A stretch of DNA of 64,000 bases from Brevibacillus brevis (GCF_022026395.1 NZ_CP041767.1:4212501-4276500), one strand, 5' to 3'. Numbered from the stretch's first letter, positions 53,433 through 61,809 are shown. Made by a program: numbers and translations. The notes: generated by a model not told the origin, from the sequence alone.

Positions 53433-55589
53433 TTGTCTGACATCACAGCCCCTGAGCTTATTTTTTCATTAGATATTGGAACGCGCAGCGTCGTCGGCCT
53501 GATCGTGGAAACGACCGGCGAGCAGTACCGTGTATTGGACTGCGCAATTCGAGAGCACGATGAACGCTCCATGCTCGATGGGCAAATTCACGATATCGTC
53601 GCCGTAGCTAAGGTGATTCAACAAATAAAAGAAGAGCTGGAGGGGAAATATGGCAAGCTGCATCAAGTAGCGGTCGCTGCTGCCGGTCGGTCATTGCGCA
53701 CCCGCCGTGTGCGTGTGGACATGCCGTTAGCCAGACATGCCTTCATTTCGCGTGAAGATGTTGTCGCTTTGGAGTTTTCCGCTGTACAGGAGGCTCAAGC
53801 CGCATTAGCCCAGGAGCTAAAGGATCAAGACGTCACCCGCTATTATTGCGTGGGTTACAGCGTCGTCCATTACCATCTGGACGGAGAGTTGATCGGGAGT
53901 CTGATCGACCAGCGGGGTGACATAGCAAGCACAGATGTGATCGCAACCTTCCTTCCACGTGTGGTTGTCGACTCGCTGATCGCAGCACTGAAACGATGCG
54001 ATCTGGAAATGCAGGCATTGACGCTTGAGCCTATTGCGGCGATCAATGTCCTGATTCCTGTGACGATGCGCCGACTGAATATCGCCTTAGTGGACATTGG
54101 GGCAGGTACTTCTGACGTAGCGTTGACTGAGGAAGGGGCAATTACCGCCTACGGCATGGTGCCCGTTGCAGGCGATGAAATCACGGATGCGCTCATGAAT
54201 GCCTTTCTCATGGATTTTCCGATGGCAGAAGAGGTGAAGCGTCTCTTATCCACCGAGGAGTCCGTCACCTTCACGGACATTCTCGGAATGGAGCATACGC
54301 TGAGCGCTTCTGAGGTAACGAGTGCGATTGAGGCAGACATCCAGCAACTCGCCGATAAAATTGCCTTCAAAATATTGGAGCTCAACGGAAAAGCTCCCCA
54401 AGCTGTCATGCTGATCGGCGGCGGCAGCCTCACCCCTGGGCTTACCGGAAAAGTTGCTCAGGTCTTAAATATTCCTGCCGCCCGTGTTGCCGTTAGAGGC
54501 GGCGATGCGATCAAACAGTACGTCGGAGACAATCCTGCGCTCAGTGGACCTGAGTTCGTAACGCCGGTCGGTATTGCTGTTGCTGCGCGCCGTCACCCGT
54601 TGCGCTATGTAACCGTTACGGTCAATGATGCTCCTGTGCGCATATTCGATCTGCGAAAAATGACGTTGGGTGATGCCCTCATTGCATCCGGACTGGATAT
54701 CCGCCGTCTGTATGGTCGCCCCGGATTGGCGATGACTGTCACGGTAAACGGACGGATGAAAATGATTCCGGGTGGTCACGGTACGGCGCCGGTGATTGAG
54801 CGCAACGGGGAGGGCGTCAGTCTCGACACGCCAATCAATGACGGAGACCAAATCACTGTAGTGGCAGGTACAAATGGCGATGATGCACGTGTGTTTGCCA
54901 AAGATTTATTCGATGAGCTGGACACGCTTGAAGTGATCTGCAATGACCGTCCCTATTCGCTCGGTCCAGTCGTACATGTTAATGGAGCGGTTGCTACTCT
55001 CGATACCTTGATCACTGATCGTGCCGAGGTGGACATCCGTCTTCCGCGCACTGTCTATGAAGTACTGGAGCTCGCTGGACTGAAAACGTCGGCGGAATCG
55101 GGCTTGCGTTTTTCCGTGAATGGACAAGATTATTCGATTCCGTCCCGTATCGAGGTGATCGAGCTGAACGGAAGACTAGCGGCTTTGACAGATCTCGTCC
55201 GGCAAGGAGATGTCCTCGTCTATCGGCTGGATGAAGTCCCCGCCCCTTCCATACAAGATGTCATTCCCTTGGAAGAATGGGTACAGGAGACAATGATCGT
55301 ACACTTCAATGGTGAACGAGTCGAATTGCCTGTCGCACAAGTAACGATAACGGTAGACGGAAAAGCGGCGAATGCCTCTGATCCTGTGAGCGAAGGTGCC
55401 GACATCACGGTAAAATCCTCACCTGCGACTACACCTGTGTTTAGCGATGTCTTCCGTTTTGTCGATGTTTCCTTGGAAAAGCCCGACCGTGAGAGTATCT
55501 CCGGATTCGTCATGCTCGTCAACGGCGAACAAGCCAACTTCCAGACAGAATTGAAAAGTGGAGACAAGTTGGAGCTATTCTGGGAATAG
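53433..55589 (+). CDS. FtsA-like actin-fold ATPase with long beta-rich C-terminal extension
   Basis: A 718-aa protein. Residues ~8-390 are an FtsA/PilM-type actin fold: phosphate-1 loop FSLDIGTRSVVGLIVE, an SHS2-like insertion (~85-160), phosphate-2 ALVDIGAGTSDVALTE and the adenosine motif MLIGGGSLTPGL. Residues ~390-718 are beta-rich and repetitive, with at least three modules carrying a V-x-VNG...GD-x-(I/L)-x-V pattern (TVNGRMKMIPG; HVNGAVATLDT; LVNGEQANF, SGDKLELFW), like beta-grasp/ubiquitin-fold domains. No amphipathic membrane-targeting helix like that of FtsA is evident. TTG start after AAGGAG. A true ftsA is normally with ftsZ elsewhere, so this is a paralogue of unknown role. Confidence 0.8.
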   Translation: MSDITAPELIFSLDIGTRSVVGLIVETTGEQYRVLDCAIREHDERSMLDGQIHDIVAVAKVIQQIKEELEGKYGKLHQVAVAAAGRSLRTRRVRVDMPLARHAFISREDVVALEFSAVQEAQAALAQELKDQDVTRYYCVGYSVVHYHLDGELIGSLIDQRGDIASTDVIATFLPRVVVDSLIAALKRCDLEMQALTLEPIAAINVLIPVTMRRLNIALVDIGAGTSDVALTEEGAITAYGMVPVAGDEITDALMNAFLMDFPMAEEVKRLLSTEESVTFTDILGMEHTLSASEVTSAIEADIQQLADKIAFKILELNGKAPQAVMLIGGGSLTPGLTGKVAQVLNIPAARVAVRGGDAIKQYVGDNPALSGPEFVTPVGIAVAARRHPLRYVTVTVNDAPVRIFDLRKMTLGDALIASGLDIRRLYGRPGLAMTVTVNGRMKMIPGGHGTAPVIERNGEGVSLDTPINDGDQITVVAGTNGDDARVFAKDLFDELDTLEVICNDRPYSLGPVVHVNGAVATLDTLITDRAEVDIRLPRTVYEVLELAGLKTSAESGLRFSVNGQDYSIPSRIEVIELNGRLAALTDLVRQGDVLVYRLDEVPAPSIQDVIPLEEWVQETMIVHFNGERVELPVAQVTITVDGKAANASDPVSEGADITVKSSPATTPVFSDVFRFVDVSLEKPDRESISGFVMLVNGEQANFQTELKSGDKLELFWE

Positions 55590-55614
55590 TCTCTCCCGCG
55601 CTCTTTTTCTCCAT

Positions 55615-55658
55615 GCAAAAAGCCGGATTCACCTCCTTATAGGGTGTTCCGGCTTTTT
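55615..55658. terminator. bidirectional terminator
   Basis: AAAAAGCCGGA / TCCGGCTTTTT with inner CACC/GGTG pairing, between convergent genes. Confidence 0.9.
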
Positions 55659-55660
55659 GA

Positions 55661-55987
55661 TTACGCGTTGAGCGCCTGTCCGATCGCGTCCTTCGTAATT
55701 TTCCAGTGAGATGTGTGCCATTTTACTTCCCCGTCCTCCAGCAAAAAGATTTGCGGAGATTCGTGTTTGATGGAAAAACGATCCGCTACGGCATTGGATA
55801 CAGGGCGATCCTCCCTTACCAGAATGACCGCAGATTCCACTTGATTGTCCTGCAAATACGCTTGAAACTCTTCATAAGCGGACGTACTGATTGGGCAGAT
55901 TGTGCTATGCTTAAACAAAAGCTTTTTCCCATTTTTCGCTACGAACTCATCCAGTTCTTCTATGGAGTGAAGCTGTTTTTGTGACAT
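55661..55987 (-). CDS. ytxJ: bacillithiol system redox protein YtxJ
   Basis: A 108-aa monothiol thioredoxin-fold protein (DUF2847). The redox cysteine is in KHSTICPISTSAYEEF near residue 31, and the cis-Pro motif is in HESPQIFLLEDG. Members are linked to bacillithiol-dependent de-thiolation in Bacilli. In B. subtilis ytxJ also lies close to aroA-ccpA, supporting the call. Confidence 0.9.
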   Translation of the reverse strand: MSQKQLHSIEELDEFVAKNGKKLLFKHSTICPISTSAYEEFQAYLQDNQVESAVILVREDRPVSNAVADRFSIKHESPQIFLLEDGEVKWHTSHWKITKDAIGQALNA

Positions 55988-56109
55988 GATTCATCTCTCC
56001 TTATCTTATGTGCCTATCAGTATACCTAAGTCCAAGCAGCAAAGTCTACATTTGCGGTGCAGTGGAGAAATGAAAAAGAGATACCTTTTTCCTAGGCATC
56101 TCTTTATCC

Positions 56110-56517
56110 TTACACCATGATTTTCGTTAGACGTTCGCGTAGCTCCAGCATCCATTTTTCATCGCCAAGGGACTGCGCCAACAAAAACAGATCCAATAGC
56201 TCGTTGACTTTTTCACCAAGTAATTCTCTTACGGTCGAATTCACCTTCTCATTAGCAATCAATACCAATAAGTTGGATAACTCTGACATTTCTTCGAATT
56301 CGATTGCCTGGCGCTGCGGATGTTGGCCCAGTTCCTCCATGAGTGACTTCAAATCATCCTTAATCACATCTACCACTTGGGAATGGTCACAGTCTTCGTC
56401 CACGCAGACGTGTACAGGTACATTCATGATTTTAACCCGTTTCCGGTACACGACATTGCGTAGCTCGATCTCCATTTCGTTCCCGCAGCGGTTGCATCTC
56501 TTTTGCAAAATGTTCAC
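56110..56517 (-). CDS. YgiT-type zinc-finger protein, unknown function
   Basis: A 135-aa protein with an N-terminal zinc finger: KRCNRCGNEMEIE and, ~25 residues later, VHVCVDEDCDHSQ (two CxxC/CxxxxC pairs). A ~90-residue helical domain without known motifs follows. YgiT-type fingers occur in antitoxins, but no partner toxin gene is adjacent. Start could be GTG 56517 or TTG 56508; the latter is better spaced from GGGGTG. Confidence 0.75.
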   Translation of the reverse strand: MNILQKRCNRCGNEMEIELRNVVYRKRVKIMNVPVHVCVDEDCDHSQVVDVIKDDLKSLMEELGQHPQRQAIEFEEMSELSNLLVLIANEKVNSTVRELLGEKVNELLDLFLLAQSLGDEKWMLELRERLTKIMV

Positions 56518-56635
56518 CCCTACCTATCTATGTATGTCTCTCATAACTATTCGAGGAGCGTCCTTTCAATCCTGCTAGAGAGCAGGTGGTACTTGGTGGA
56601 TATAGAGTCAGATATAGACTAGAGTCAACATAGTG

Positions 56636-56852
56636 GAGGAGAAGAAAAAGCACAGTTCTCTTCGACTCTGACACGCTCACAAGGGGGATTGACTGTCCGT
56701 CTCCACTTCAAAAAGGGGACCGTCGATCCAAAGCCACCCTATGGGCGGATGTTTCTCAGGGAAGAAGTGTTCGACAACCGGGTCCCCTTTTTGAAGTTCC
56801 GACTGGGTAGGCGTTGTCAAGGTCTACGAGCCCTATGCTTTTTCTTCTCACC
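56636..56852 (+). ncRNA. candidate rod-like structured RNA, ~215 nt (6S-like architecture)
   Basis: No ORF is credible here. GAGAAGAAAAAGCACAG (56639-56655) pairs with 56833-56849 with one mismatch. Inside it, GACnnTGACA(CGC) pairs with GCGTTGTCAAGGTC. After an asymmetric bulge with ~24 nt on the 5' side, ACTTCAAAAAGGGGACC (56705-56721) pairs perfectly over 17 bp with 56781-56797. Then GTCGA/TCGAC and a CCACCC/GGGCGG top follow. A long rod with one large 5'-side bubble is what 6S RNA looks like. A terminator follows at 56880. The strand is uncertain, since rods are nearly symmetric. Confidence 0.45.
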
Positions 56853-56879
56853 AGCTAAGTGCGTTTATCGGTAACGCAA

Positions 56880-56912
56880 AAAAGACGATGCTTGTAAGAA
56901 ACATCGTCTTTC
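56880..56912. terminator. bidirectional terminator
   Basis: AAAGACGATG / CATCGTCTTT perfect 10-bp stem with flanking A/T runs. It serves the minus-strand gene at 56935 and any plus-strand RNA from 56636. Confidence 0.85.
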
Positions 56913-56934
56913 CTTTGTGATCAAAACTTCAATC

Positions 56935-57171
56935 TCACGCGTAGATTGCGTTTACTTTTTCACAATGCGGACAAACAGCGACTTTCCCCGCTTTTCCGTC
57001 TTCGTCTTCTACACGATAGCCAGTAATTTGCTCGGAGAAACAAAAGAGACATTCTGTATTGAAGTCCATATCGTACTGCGCTTTCCACACAATGGATTTA
57101 AAGTCTTCTCCAACATTAATCGTAATTTGGACCAAATCATGCTGCAGGCTCGATAATGATCTTTGCATCAC
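56935..57171 (-). CDS. 78-aa zinc-ribbon-like protein, unknown function
   Basis: Two cysteine pairs (CLFC and CPHC, ~28 residues apart) suggest a zinc ribbon at the C-terminus; the N-terminal half is a plain mixed segment (SSLQHDLVQITINVGEDFKS). Ribosome site AAAGGATG. It has its own terminator and is probably monocistronic. Family not recognised. Confidence 0.7.
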   Translation of the reverse strand: MMQRSLSSLQHDLVQITINVGEDFKSIVWKAQYDMDFNTECLFCFSEQITGYRVEDEDGKAGKVAVCPHCEKVNAIYA

Positions 57172-57394
57172 ATAAACATCCTTTCATACTTGCAAAGTCT
57201 TTTGGTATCCTCTAGCTTTTCCTGCTTTTCAGAATAATAAACATCGAGAATTGCAAGAGTATGAAAAACGAGAGATTATCAAAACAATTTTCTCAAAAAT
57301 GGGCGGATGCCCGGTTCGGTCCTATGTGATCACCCATATGTTGTAGATGTAAGCACAAGAGGCTTAACACACACATGAGGAGGATGTTTATTCG

Positions 57395-57487
57395 ATGAGC
57401 GGCATCTTTAATGGAGAATTCGACGGCTTCACTCTGGTTTTGATTCTTTTCATCCTGCTGGTTATTATCGGGTGCAGCTGCGATTAA
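57395..57487 (+). CDS. 30-aa YjcZ-type sporulation-like peptide
   Basis: MSGIFNGEFDGFTLVLILFI followed by a hydrophobic tail (LLVIIGCSCD). One membrane helix after a short Gly/Phe head is the YjcZ family pattern; YjcZ-type peptides are spore-associated in Bacillus. Strong ribosome site GAGGAGGA and a strong terminator at 57573 make it a real gene. Confidence 0.75.
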   Translation: MSGIFNGEFDGFTLVLILFILLVIIGCSCD

Positions 57488-57572
57488 TCTTTCTTCCCCG
57501 AAGATATAGCCATATTCAGCAGGCCGTTGCATATACATGAAGTACCGAATCCTTCAAGCGCGTTTCCTCCGC

Positions 57573-57602
57573 AAGCTACCCTCGCCAGTGGGTAGCTTTT
57601 TT
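57573..57602 (+). terminator. terminator of the YjcZ-type gene
   Basis: AGCTACCC / GGGTAGCT perfect 8-bp stem then TTTTTTC. Confidence 0.85.
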
Positions 57603-57660
57603 CTGTTTGAGTTGTGTACAATGGATAAGAATGATATGGAAAGCGAGGGATCCCCTTCCT

Positions 57661-58773
57661 ATGAAAGATCCACGAATTGAAAAACTGGCTGACGTACTCG
57701 TCAATTATTCGGTGACTGTCAAGCCTGGTGAAAACGTTTTAATTTACTCCATTGGCAACGTTACCGATCTGACAAAAGCCGTAATTGCCAAGGTATACGA
57801 AGCTGGGGGAAATCCGTTTGTCCAACTGATCGACCAATCCGTTCAGCGCGAAATCTTGATGGGTGCCAACGAAACACAATTGGGTATCATGCGTGAAGCA
57901 GATGTGGCTTTCATGAAACAAATGGATTGCTACATAGGCATCCGCGGCGGCGACAACATTAGTGAGCTCTCTGATGTACCTGGAGACAAAATGCAGTTGC
58001 ATTCCAAGCTGCTAGCGCGTCCTGTACTGGATATTCGCGTACCGCATACCAAATGGGTCGTGCTACGCTATCCAAATGCATCCATGGCTCAGTTGGCTAA
58101 TATGAGCACCGCCGCTTTCGAAGATTTTTATTTCAAAGTGTGCACGCTTGATTACGGCAAAATGGATAAAGCCATGGACAGCCTGGTCGAGCTGATGGAG
58201 AAAACCGACAAGGTACGTATCGTAGGACCAGGCACTGATCTGACCTTCTCTATCAAAGATATTCCGGCAATCAAATGTGCTGGTGAAGCCAACATCCCTG
58301 ACGGAGAAGTATTTACTGCCCCTGTTCGTGATTCCGTCAACGGTACGATCGCGTACAACACGCCATCTCCTTATCAAGGCTTTACATACGACAACATCAA
58401 GCTCACCTTCAAGGATGGCAAAATCATCGAAGCAACTGCGAACGACACCGAGAAGATCAATGAAATTTTTGATACGGATGAAGGTGCGAGGTTCGTTGGG
58501 GAATTTGCGATTGGCGTAAATCCATACATCCAAAACCCGATGAAAGACATCCTCTTCGACGAAAAAATTGACGGAAGCTTCCACTTCACACCGGGACAGG
58601 CCTACGATGAAGCATTTAACGGAAACAAATCCTCCATTCACTGGGACTTGGTTATGATTCAACGTCCTGAGTGGGGCGGTGGAGAAATTTGGTTTGACGA
58701 TCGCCTGATCCGCAAAGACGGACGTTTCGTTGTACCAGAGCTCGAATGCCTCAATCCAGAAAACCTGAAATAA
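57661..58773 (+). CDS. M29 family aminopeptidase (AmpS/AmpT type)
   Basis: A 370-aa thermophilic-type metalloaminopeptidase. Family motifs are MKDPRIEKLADVLVNYSVTV at the start, CAGEANIPDGEVFTAPVRDS (metal-ligand Glu pair) near 225, VGEFAIGVNP near 295, and SIHWDLVM (His/Asp ligands) near 340. It removes N-terminal residues from peptides in the cytoplasm. The start at 57661 is chosen from the family N-terminus; the ribosome site is weak. Confidence 0.88.
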   Translation: MKDPRIEKLADVLVNYSVTVKPGENVLIYSIGNVTDLTKAVIAKVYEAGGNPFVQLIDQSVQREILMGANETQLGIMREADVAFMKQMDCYIGIRGGDNISELSDVPGDKMQLHSKLLARPVLDIRVPHTKWVVLRYPNASMAQLANMSTAAFEDFYFKVCTLDYGKMDKAMDSLVELMEKTDKVRIVGPGTDLTFSIKDIPAIKCAGEANIPDGEVFTAPVRDSVNGTIAYNTPSPYQGFTYDNIKLTFKDGKIIEATANDTEKINEIFDTDEGARFVGEFAIGVNPYIQNPMKDILFDEKIDGSFHFTPGQAYDEAFNGNKSSIHWDLVMIQRPEWGGGEIWFDDRLIRKDGRFVVPELECLNPENLK

Positions 58774-58779
58774 ATGAAA

Positions 58780-58824
58780 ATAAGCGAAGGGCTCATTGTT
58801 CACAAGACATGAGCCCTTCGCTTT
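58780..58824. terminator. bidirectional terminator
   Basis: AAGCGAAGGGCTCAT / ATGAGCCCTTCGCTT perfect 15-bp stem between convergent genes. Confidence 0.93.
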
Positions 58825-58829
58825 ATTGG

Positions 58830-59363
58830 CTAAACGGAATAAGCTGGTTGTTTCAACAAGGAAGTCATTTTTTGTTCCATAAAGGAAATCGTTGACTCCA
58901 GATGATGAATGGTATACTCCCAGCAAAAACGTTGATAATCGTCAAAATTTACTTCCAGCTTTTTATAAGAAGCCTTACTTTGTTGGAGCAATTGACGCTG
59001 CGTATCCAAACAGCCCTCTAGCAAATCCTTTTGTTCGTCGATCGTGCGGCTCTTGCCGAAGAAAATTTTAACCAGCATGTCTGAACGCAATACTGGCGGC
59101 AAGATAGGCGTCTGGATTTCTTGACGGAAAGATTGTTTTCCGGCTTCTGTAATACGGTACAAAATCTTGTTCGGCTTGCCAGACTGAATGATTTCTTGCT
59201 TCGTCACGAAGCCTTCTTCCTCCAGTTTGCGCAATGCTGGATAAATAGCACCAAAGCTAGCGTCATAAAAGAATCCAATACTGTTTGTAAACGCTTGCTT
59301 AATATCGTAGCCACTCATTTCCCCATAGCTCAAGAAACCCAGTATGATCGTTTTAACATCCAT
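58830..59363 (-). CDS. PadR-family transcriptional regulator
   Basis: A 177-aa regulator. The N-terminal winged helix reads IILGFLSYGEMSGYDIKQAF, then SFGAIYPALRKLEEEGFVTK. The C-terminal Vir_C-like domain (DEQKDLLEGCLDTQRQLLQQ) dimerises. Effector and target are unknown. It may act on nearby genes, but no partner transporter is adjacent. Confidence 0.87.
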   Translation of the reverse strand: MDVKTIILGFLSYGEMSGYDIKQAFTNSIGFFYDASFGAIYPALRKLEEEGFVTKQEIIQSGKPNKILYRITEAGKQSFRQEIQTPILPPVLRSDMLVKIFFGKSRTIDEQKDLLEGCLDTQRQLLQQSKASYKKLEVNFDDYQRFCWEYTIHHLESTISFMEQKMTSLLKQPAYSV

Positions 59364-59609
59364 CTCTTCGCATCCTCCGTTACCGTTCTTTTTCTCTCTC
59401 TAGCGGCTAGGACTTAGCCTTTATGTTCAAAATATTCTTTAACTACATGTTATTATAAATGCATTTAAATAATTATACCAATGCTATTTCTTTATTATAT
59501 CAATCAAAATTAATGATATAACCATACACTCGACTAGAAATTGGGCGTCCCTTCCCTCTCCACTCCCCATAAGATGATACATACCTATCTGCTGTAGGGG
59601 GAGAGATCG

Positions 59610-60074
59610 GTGAAAAGTAAAAAATGGTCCCAGTATACGCGGGTAAAGTACCCTGTGAGCAGCAGCAGTCTGCACCCATTCAATTTCTTCGTTCCCATTG
59701 TCGAGCGAGTTCAAGAGGGAGTAGTCTCCATCGTGACCGAAGATGCTCCCCATTCCAAAGACGTGGATTCGTTAATTCGCAGCCTCATTGATCATGAAGA
59801 TAATTCTCCACCCATGGAACGAAGCTTTGGCTCCGGATTTCTTTTTCATCCGAAAGGGTATATCTTGACGAGCGAGCATGTCATAGGCAAATCCAAAAAC
59901 ATTTTCGTGAAGCTATATAACGGTAGAGTGTTTGAAGCCAAACGCATTATAGCCGATCGAGTCCGGGATTACGCCGTCATCAAAATTGATGCAGACTGCA
60001 AGCTATATCCGCTGCCACTAGGCAACTCCTCTCATACAAAAGTAGGAGAATGGGTCATCAGCGTCGGTTCTCCA
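59610..60074 (+). CDS. trypsin/HtrA-like protease, 5' part (interrupted gene)
   Basis: GTG start after GGGGGAGAG. The first 155 residues of a trypsin-fold protease hold two of the three catalytic residues: His90 in LTSEHVIG and Asp120 in VRDYAVIKID. The frame then leaves the family at GEWVISVGSP, exactly where HtrA proteins continue LGLENTVTAG. Read on unspliced, it becomes 87 residues of meaningless sequence, antisense to the ATP-grasp gene, ending at 60338. The missing 3' part is at 63294-63560. Joined (59610-60070 with 63299-63560) it is a 240-aa protein with His90-Asp120-Ser196, no signal peptide and no PDZ domain. Confidence 0.88.
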
Positions 60075-60095
60075 TCTGTATTCAAAGAGACAAAA
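60046..60095. other. attL-like junction of the element
   Basis: The shared core GGTTC(T)CCA is at 60066-60074, with the predicted crossover dinucleotide TC at 60069-60070. The sequence to its left is protease code (half of attB); to its right, 60075-60095 is one arm of the attP inverted repeat. Confidence 0.8.
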
Positions 60096-61176
60096 AACGA
60101 GCCTGGTTCCGGGCCAAATACAGCGCAAATTGAACGGGACGGGCTATCGCCTTCTTGTATAATGCCATGTCACCCATCTGGCGAAAAACCTCTCTTCCCG
60201 GCTTGGGATTCACTTCGATTAACCACGCACGTCCGTCCACATCCACCCCAATGTCCAGCCCGAATTCCATCATGCGACCAAAATAGTCCTCGAGCGTGTT
60301 TGCTACATCAAAAGCAAGCCGATAACATTCCTGTTTGATCAGCTCTCCACGCTCCCCGCCAAATCGCCTGAACATAAACCATTCAAAGGGAATCGCTTTG
60401 CCTCCTCCATGCAAATTGGAAGTAGCACTGCCATTCTCCCCCATACGTACTGCGCACCCTGTCACCGCCCACTCCCCACGCTCGTCCTTTTGAATCAATA
60501 ACCGTACATCAACGACATGCTTGCGTAGCAGGCCCAGGTCCAACCCTTGCTGCACCAGAAAATTGCCATCGCGAATGCGCTGTTCCTGTACCCACGTTTT
60601 GACCCATTTTTCCACGCCTTCCACCGTATCAATTCGAGCTACATGATACTTATGCTTCTTGTCACGTCCAGAGAGGTTATACTCCTTGCCACTGCTCTTC
60701 ACTCTGAGAATGCTTCTTCCTCCTGTGCCATTCCCTGGCTTGACATAGACGAGCCCATGGCGTGCGAGCATGTTTCGGATCTTGCCTTTTTCGTAAACAT
60801 GCGTCTCCGGAATCCAGCGTTTGACGCGTTCATCAGAAGCGAGCAGATTCGTCACTCTCCATTTTTTACTGAACGGACTATTGGCAAAGAAAAACAGATC
60901 ACTATTTCGCAGCCGGATATACTCCTTTACCCTGCGTCGGTACCGATCGATTACGACTTCTGGCCAAGGGAATGTTTTACTCATCCAGCCCCCGTTTGGT
61001 TTGGGAATGAAGCCTTTGATCTTTCTGGCGGAAACATTGACGTCCTGATGCGAAAACAGGTAGATTTCTGCGCCTAGCTTTTGCCCTGTTTGAACCAGCC
61101 TTCGCAAATAAGCTGGTTCCTCAAAGCGTAACCCCTCCCGCCAGGTTAAAATGCCGATTACCCGTTTTGGAAGCAT
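60082..61176 (-). CDS. YheC/YheD-type ATP-grasp protein (endospore-coat-associated family)
   Basis: A 364-aa protein of the YheC/YheD family, which in B. subtilis is linked to spore coat or sporulation. It begins MLPKRVIGILTWREGLRF. The ATP-grasp signature includes VYVKPGNGTGGRSILRVKSS near 155, the acidic metal site around DVRLLIQKDERGEW near 230, and GLDIGVDVDGRAWLIEVNPKPG near 320 (Mg-binding Glu and Asn). Its stop lies inside the left att site, so it fills the element to its edge. It is transcribed opposite to the recombinase. The product ligated is unknown. Confidence 0.83.
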   Translation of the reverse strand: MLPKRVIGILTWREGLRFEEPAYLRRLVQTGQKLGAEIYLFSHQDVNVSARKIKGFIPKPNGGWMSKTFPWPEVVIDRYRRRVKEYIRLRNSDLFFFANSPFSKKWRVTNLLASDERVKRWIPETHVYEKGKIRNMLARHGLVYVKPGNGTGGRSILRVKSSGKEYNLSGRDKKHKYHVARIDTVEGVEKWVKTWVQEQRIRDGNFLVQQGLDLGLLRKHVVDVRLLIQKDERGEWAVTGCAVRMGENGSATSNLHGGGKAIPFEWFMFRRFGGERGELIKQECYRLAFDVANTLEDYFGRMMEFGLDIGVDVDGRAWLIEVNPKPGREVFRQMGDMALYKKAIARPVQFALYLARNQARFLSL

Positions 61177-61376
61177 CGCAACACCCTCTTCGCTTCTTTT
61201 CTTTCGCGATTAGTGTATGTGTAGACACCTTATAGGGAAACATTTGTCCATGAAAACGGGCTTGACTTCTCAGCATTGTCAAAGTGTCATTCCAACTTTT
61301 CGTTACTTACTTTTTTCAAGCTAATCTGTTAGAATAAAGGGCAACAATAATGATGCTAGATAGAGGTGACGCCGAT

Positions 61377-61697
61377 ATGAGTCATGATTTTTCTGGCGAA
61401 CACATGTGTCCAAAATATGAATGTGCAATGAACGTCCTTGGAAAACGTTGGACCGGCCTGATTATTCATGTGTTGCTACGCGGGACTGTACGATTCAAAG
61501 ATATCCGGGAAATGGTTCCACATATGAGCGATAAAATGCTCTCGGAAAGACTGAAGGAGCTGGAAGAGCTCGAGATTTTGGAGCGCAAAGTGTACCCAGA
61601 GATCCCGGTTCGCATTGAATACGAATTGACCGAAAAAGGAAAAGATTTACGTCCTGTCATTGATTCCATTCACGAATGGGGCCAAAAATGGATGTAG
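61377..61697 (+). CDS. HxlR-family winged-helix regulator
   Basis: A 106-aa HxlR protein. Two N-terminal cysteines (MCPKYECAMNVLGKRWTG, residues 11 and 16) are where redox- or electrophile-sensing members such as YodB and HypR carry theirs. The winged helix follows (RFKDIREMVPHMSDKMLSER, then a wing with RIEYELTEKGKDL). Start at 61377 after AGAGGTGA. It is divergent from the ATP-grasp gene and could control that gene, the recombinase, or both. Confidence 0.85.
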   Translation: MSHDFSGEHMCPKYECAMNVLGKRWTGLIIHVLLRGTVRFKDIREMVPHMSDKMLSERLKELEELEILERKVYPEIPVRIEYELTEKGKDLRPVIDSIHEWGQKWM

Positions 61698-61700
61698 CAT

Positions 61701-61738
61701 AACCCCACTTGTCCAAAACGGATAAGCGGGGTTTTTTA
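61701..61738 (+). terminator. terminator of the HxlR gene
   Basis: AACCCCACTTGTCC / GGATAAGCGGGGTT (12 of 14 paired) then TTTTTA. It separates the HxlR gene from the recombinase, so the latter needs its own promoter. Confidence 0.8.
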
Positions 61739-61809
61739 TTTGCGGTCAGGCATAAGCTCCTCCCTTTTGCTGTACACTCTAGCAACCCAAGATGAAGGGA
61801 GGACGGGCG

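Noticed and set aside
56689..56874. 61-aa frame within the repeat region
   Set aside because: It crosses both arms of the long inverted repeat and has an odd composition; the region fits a structured RNA better.
60075..60338. Continuation of the protease frame as a 242-aa protein
   Set aside because: After GSP the translation has no family similarity and is antisense to the ATP-grasp gene; it is read-through into the inserted element.
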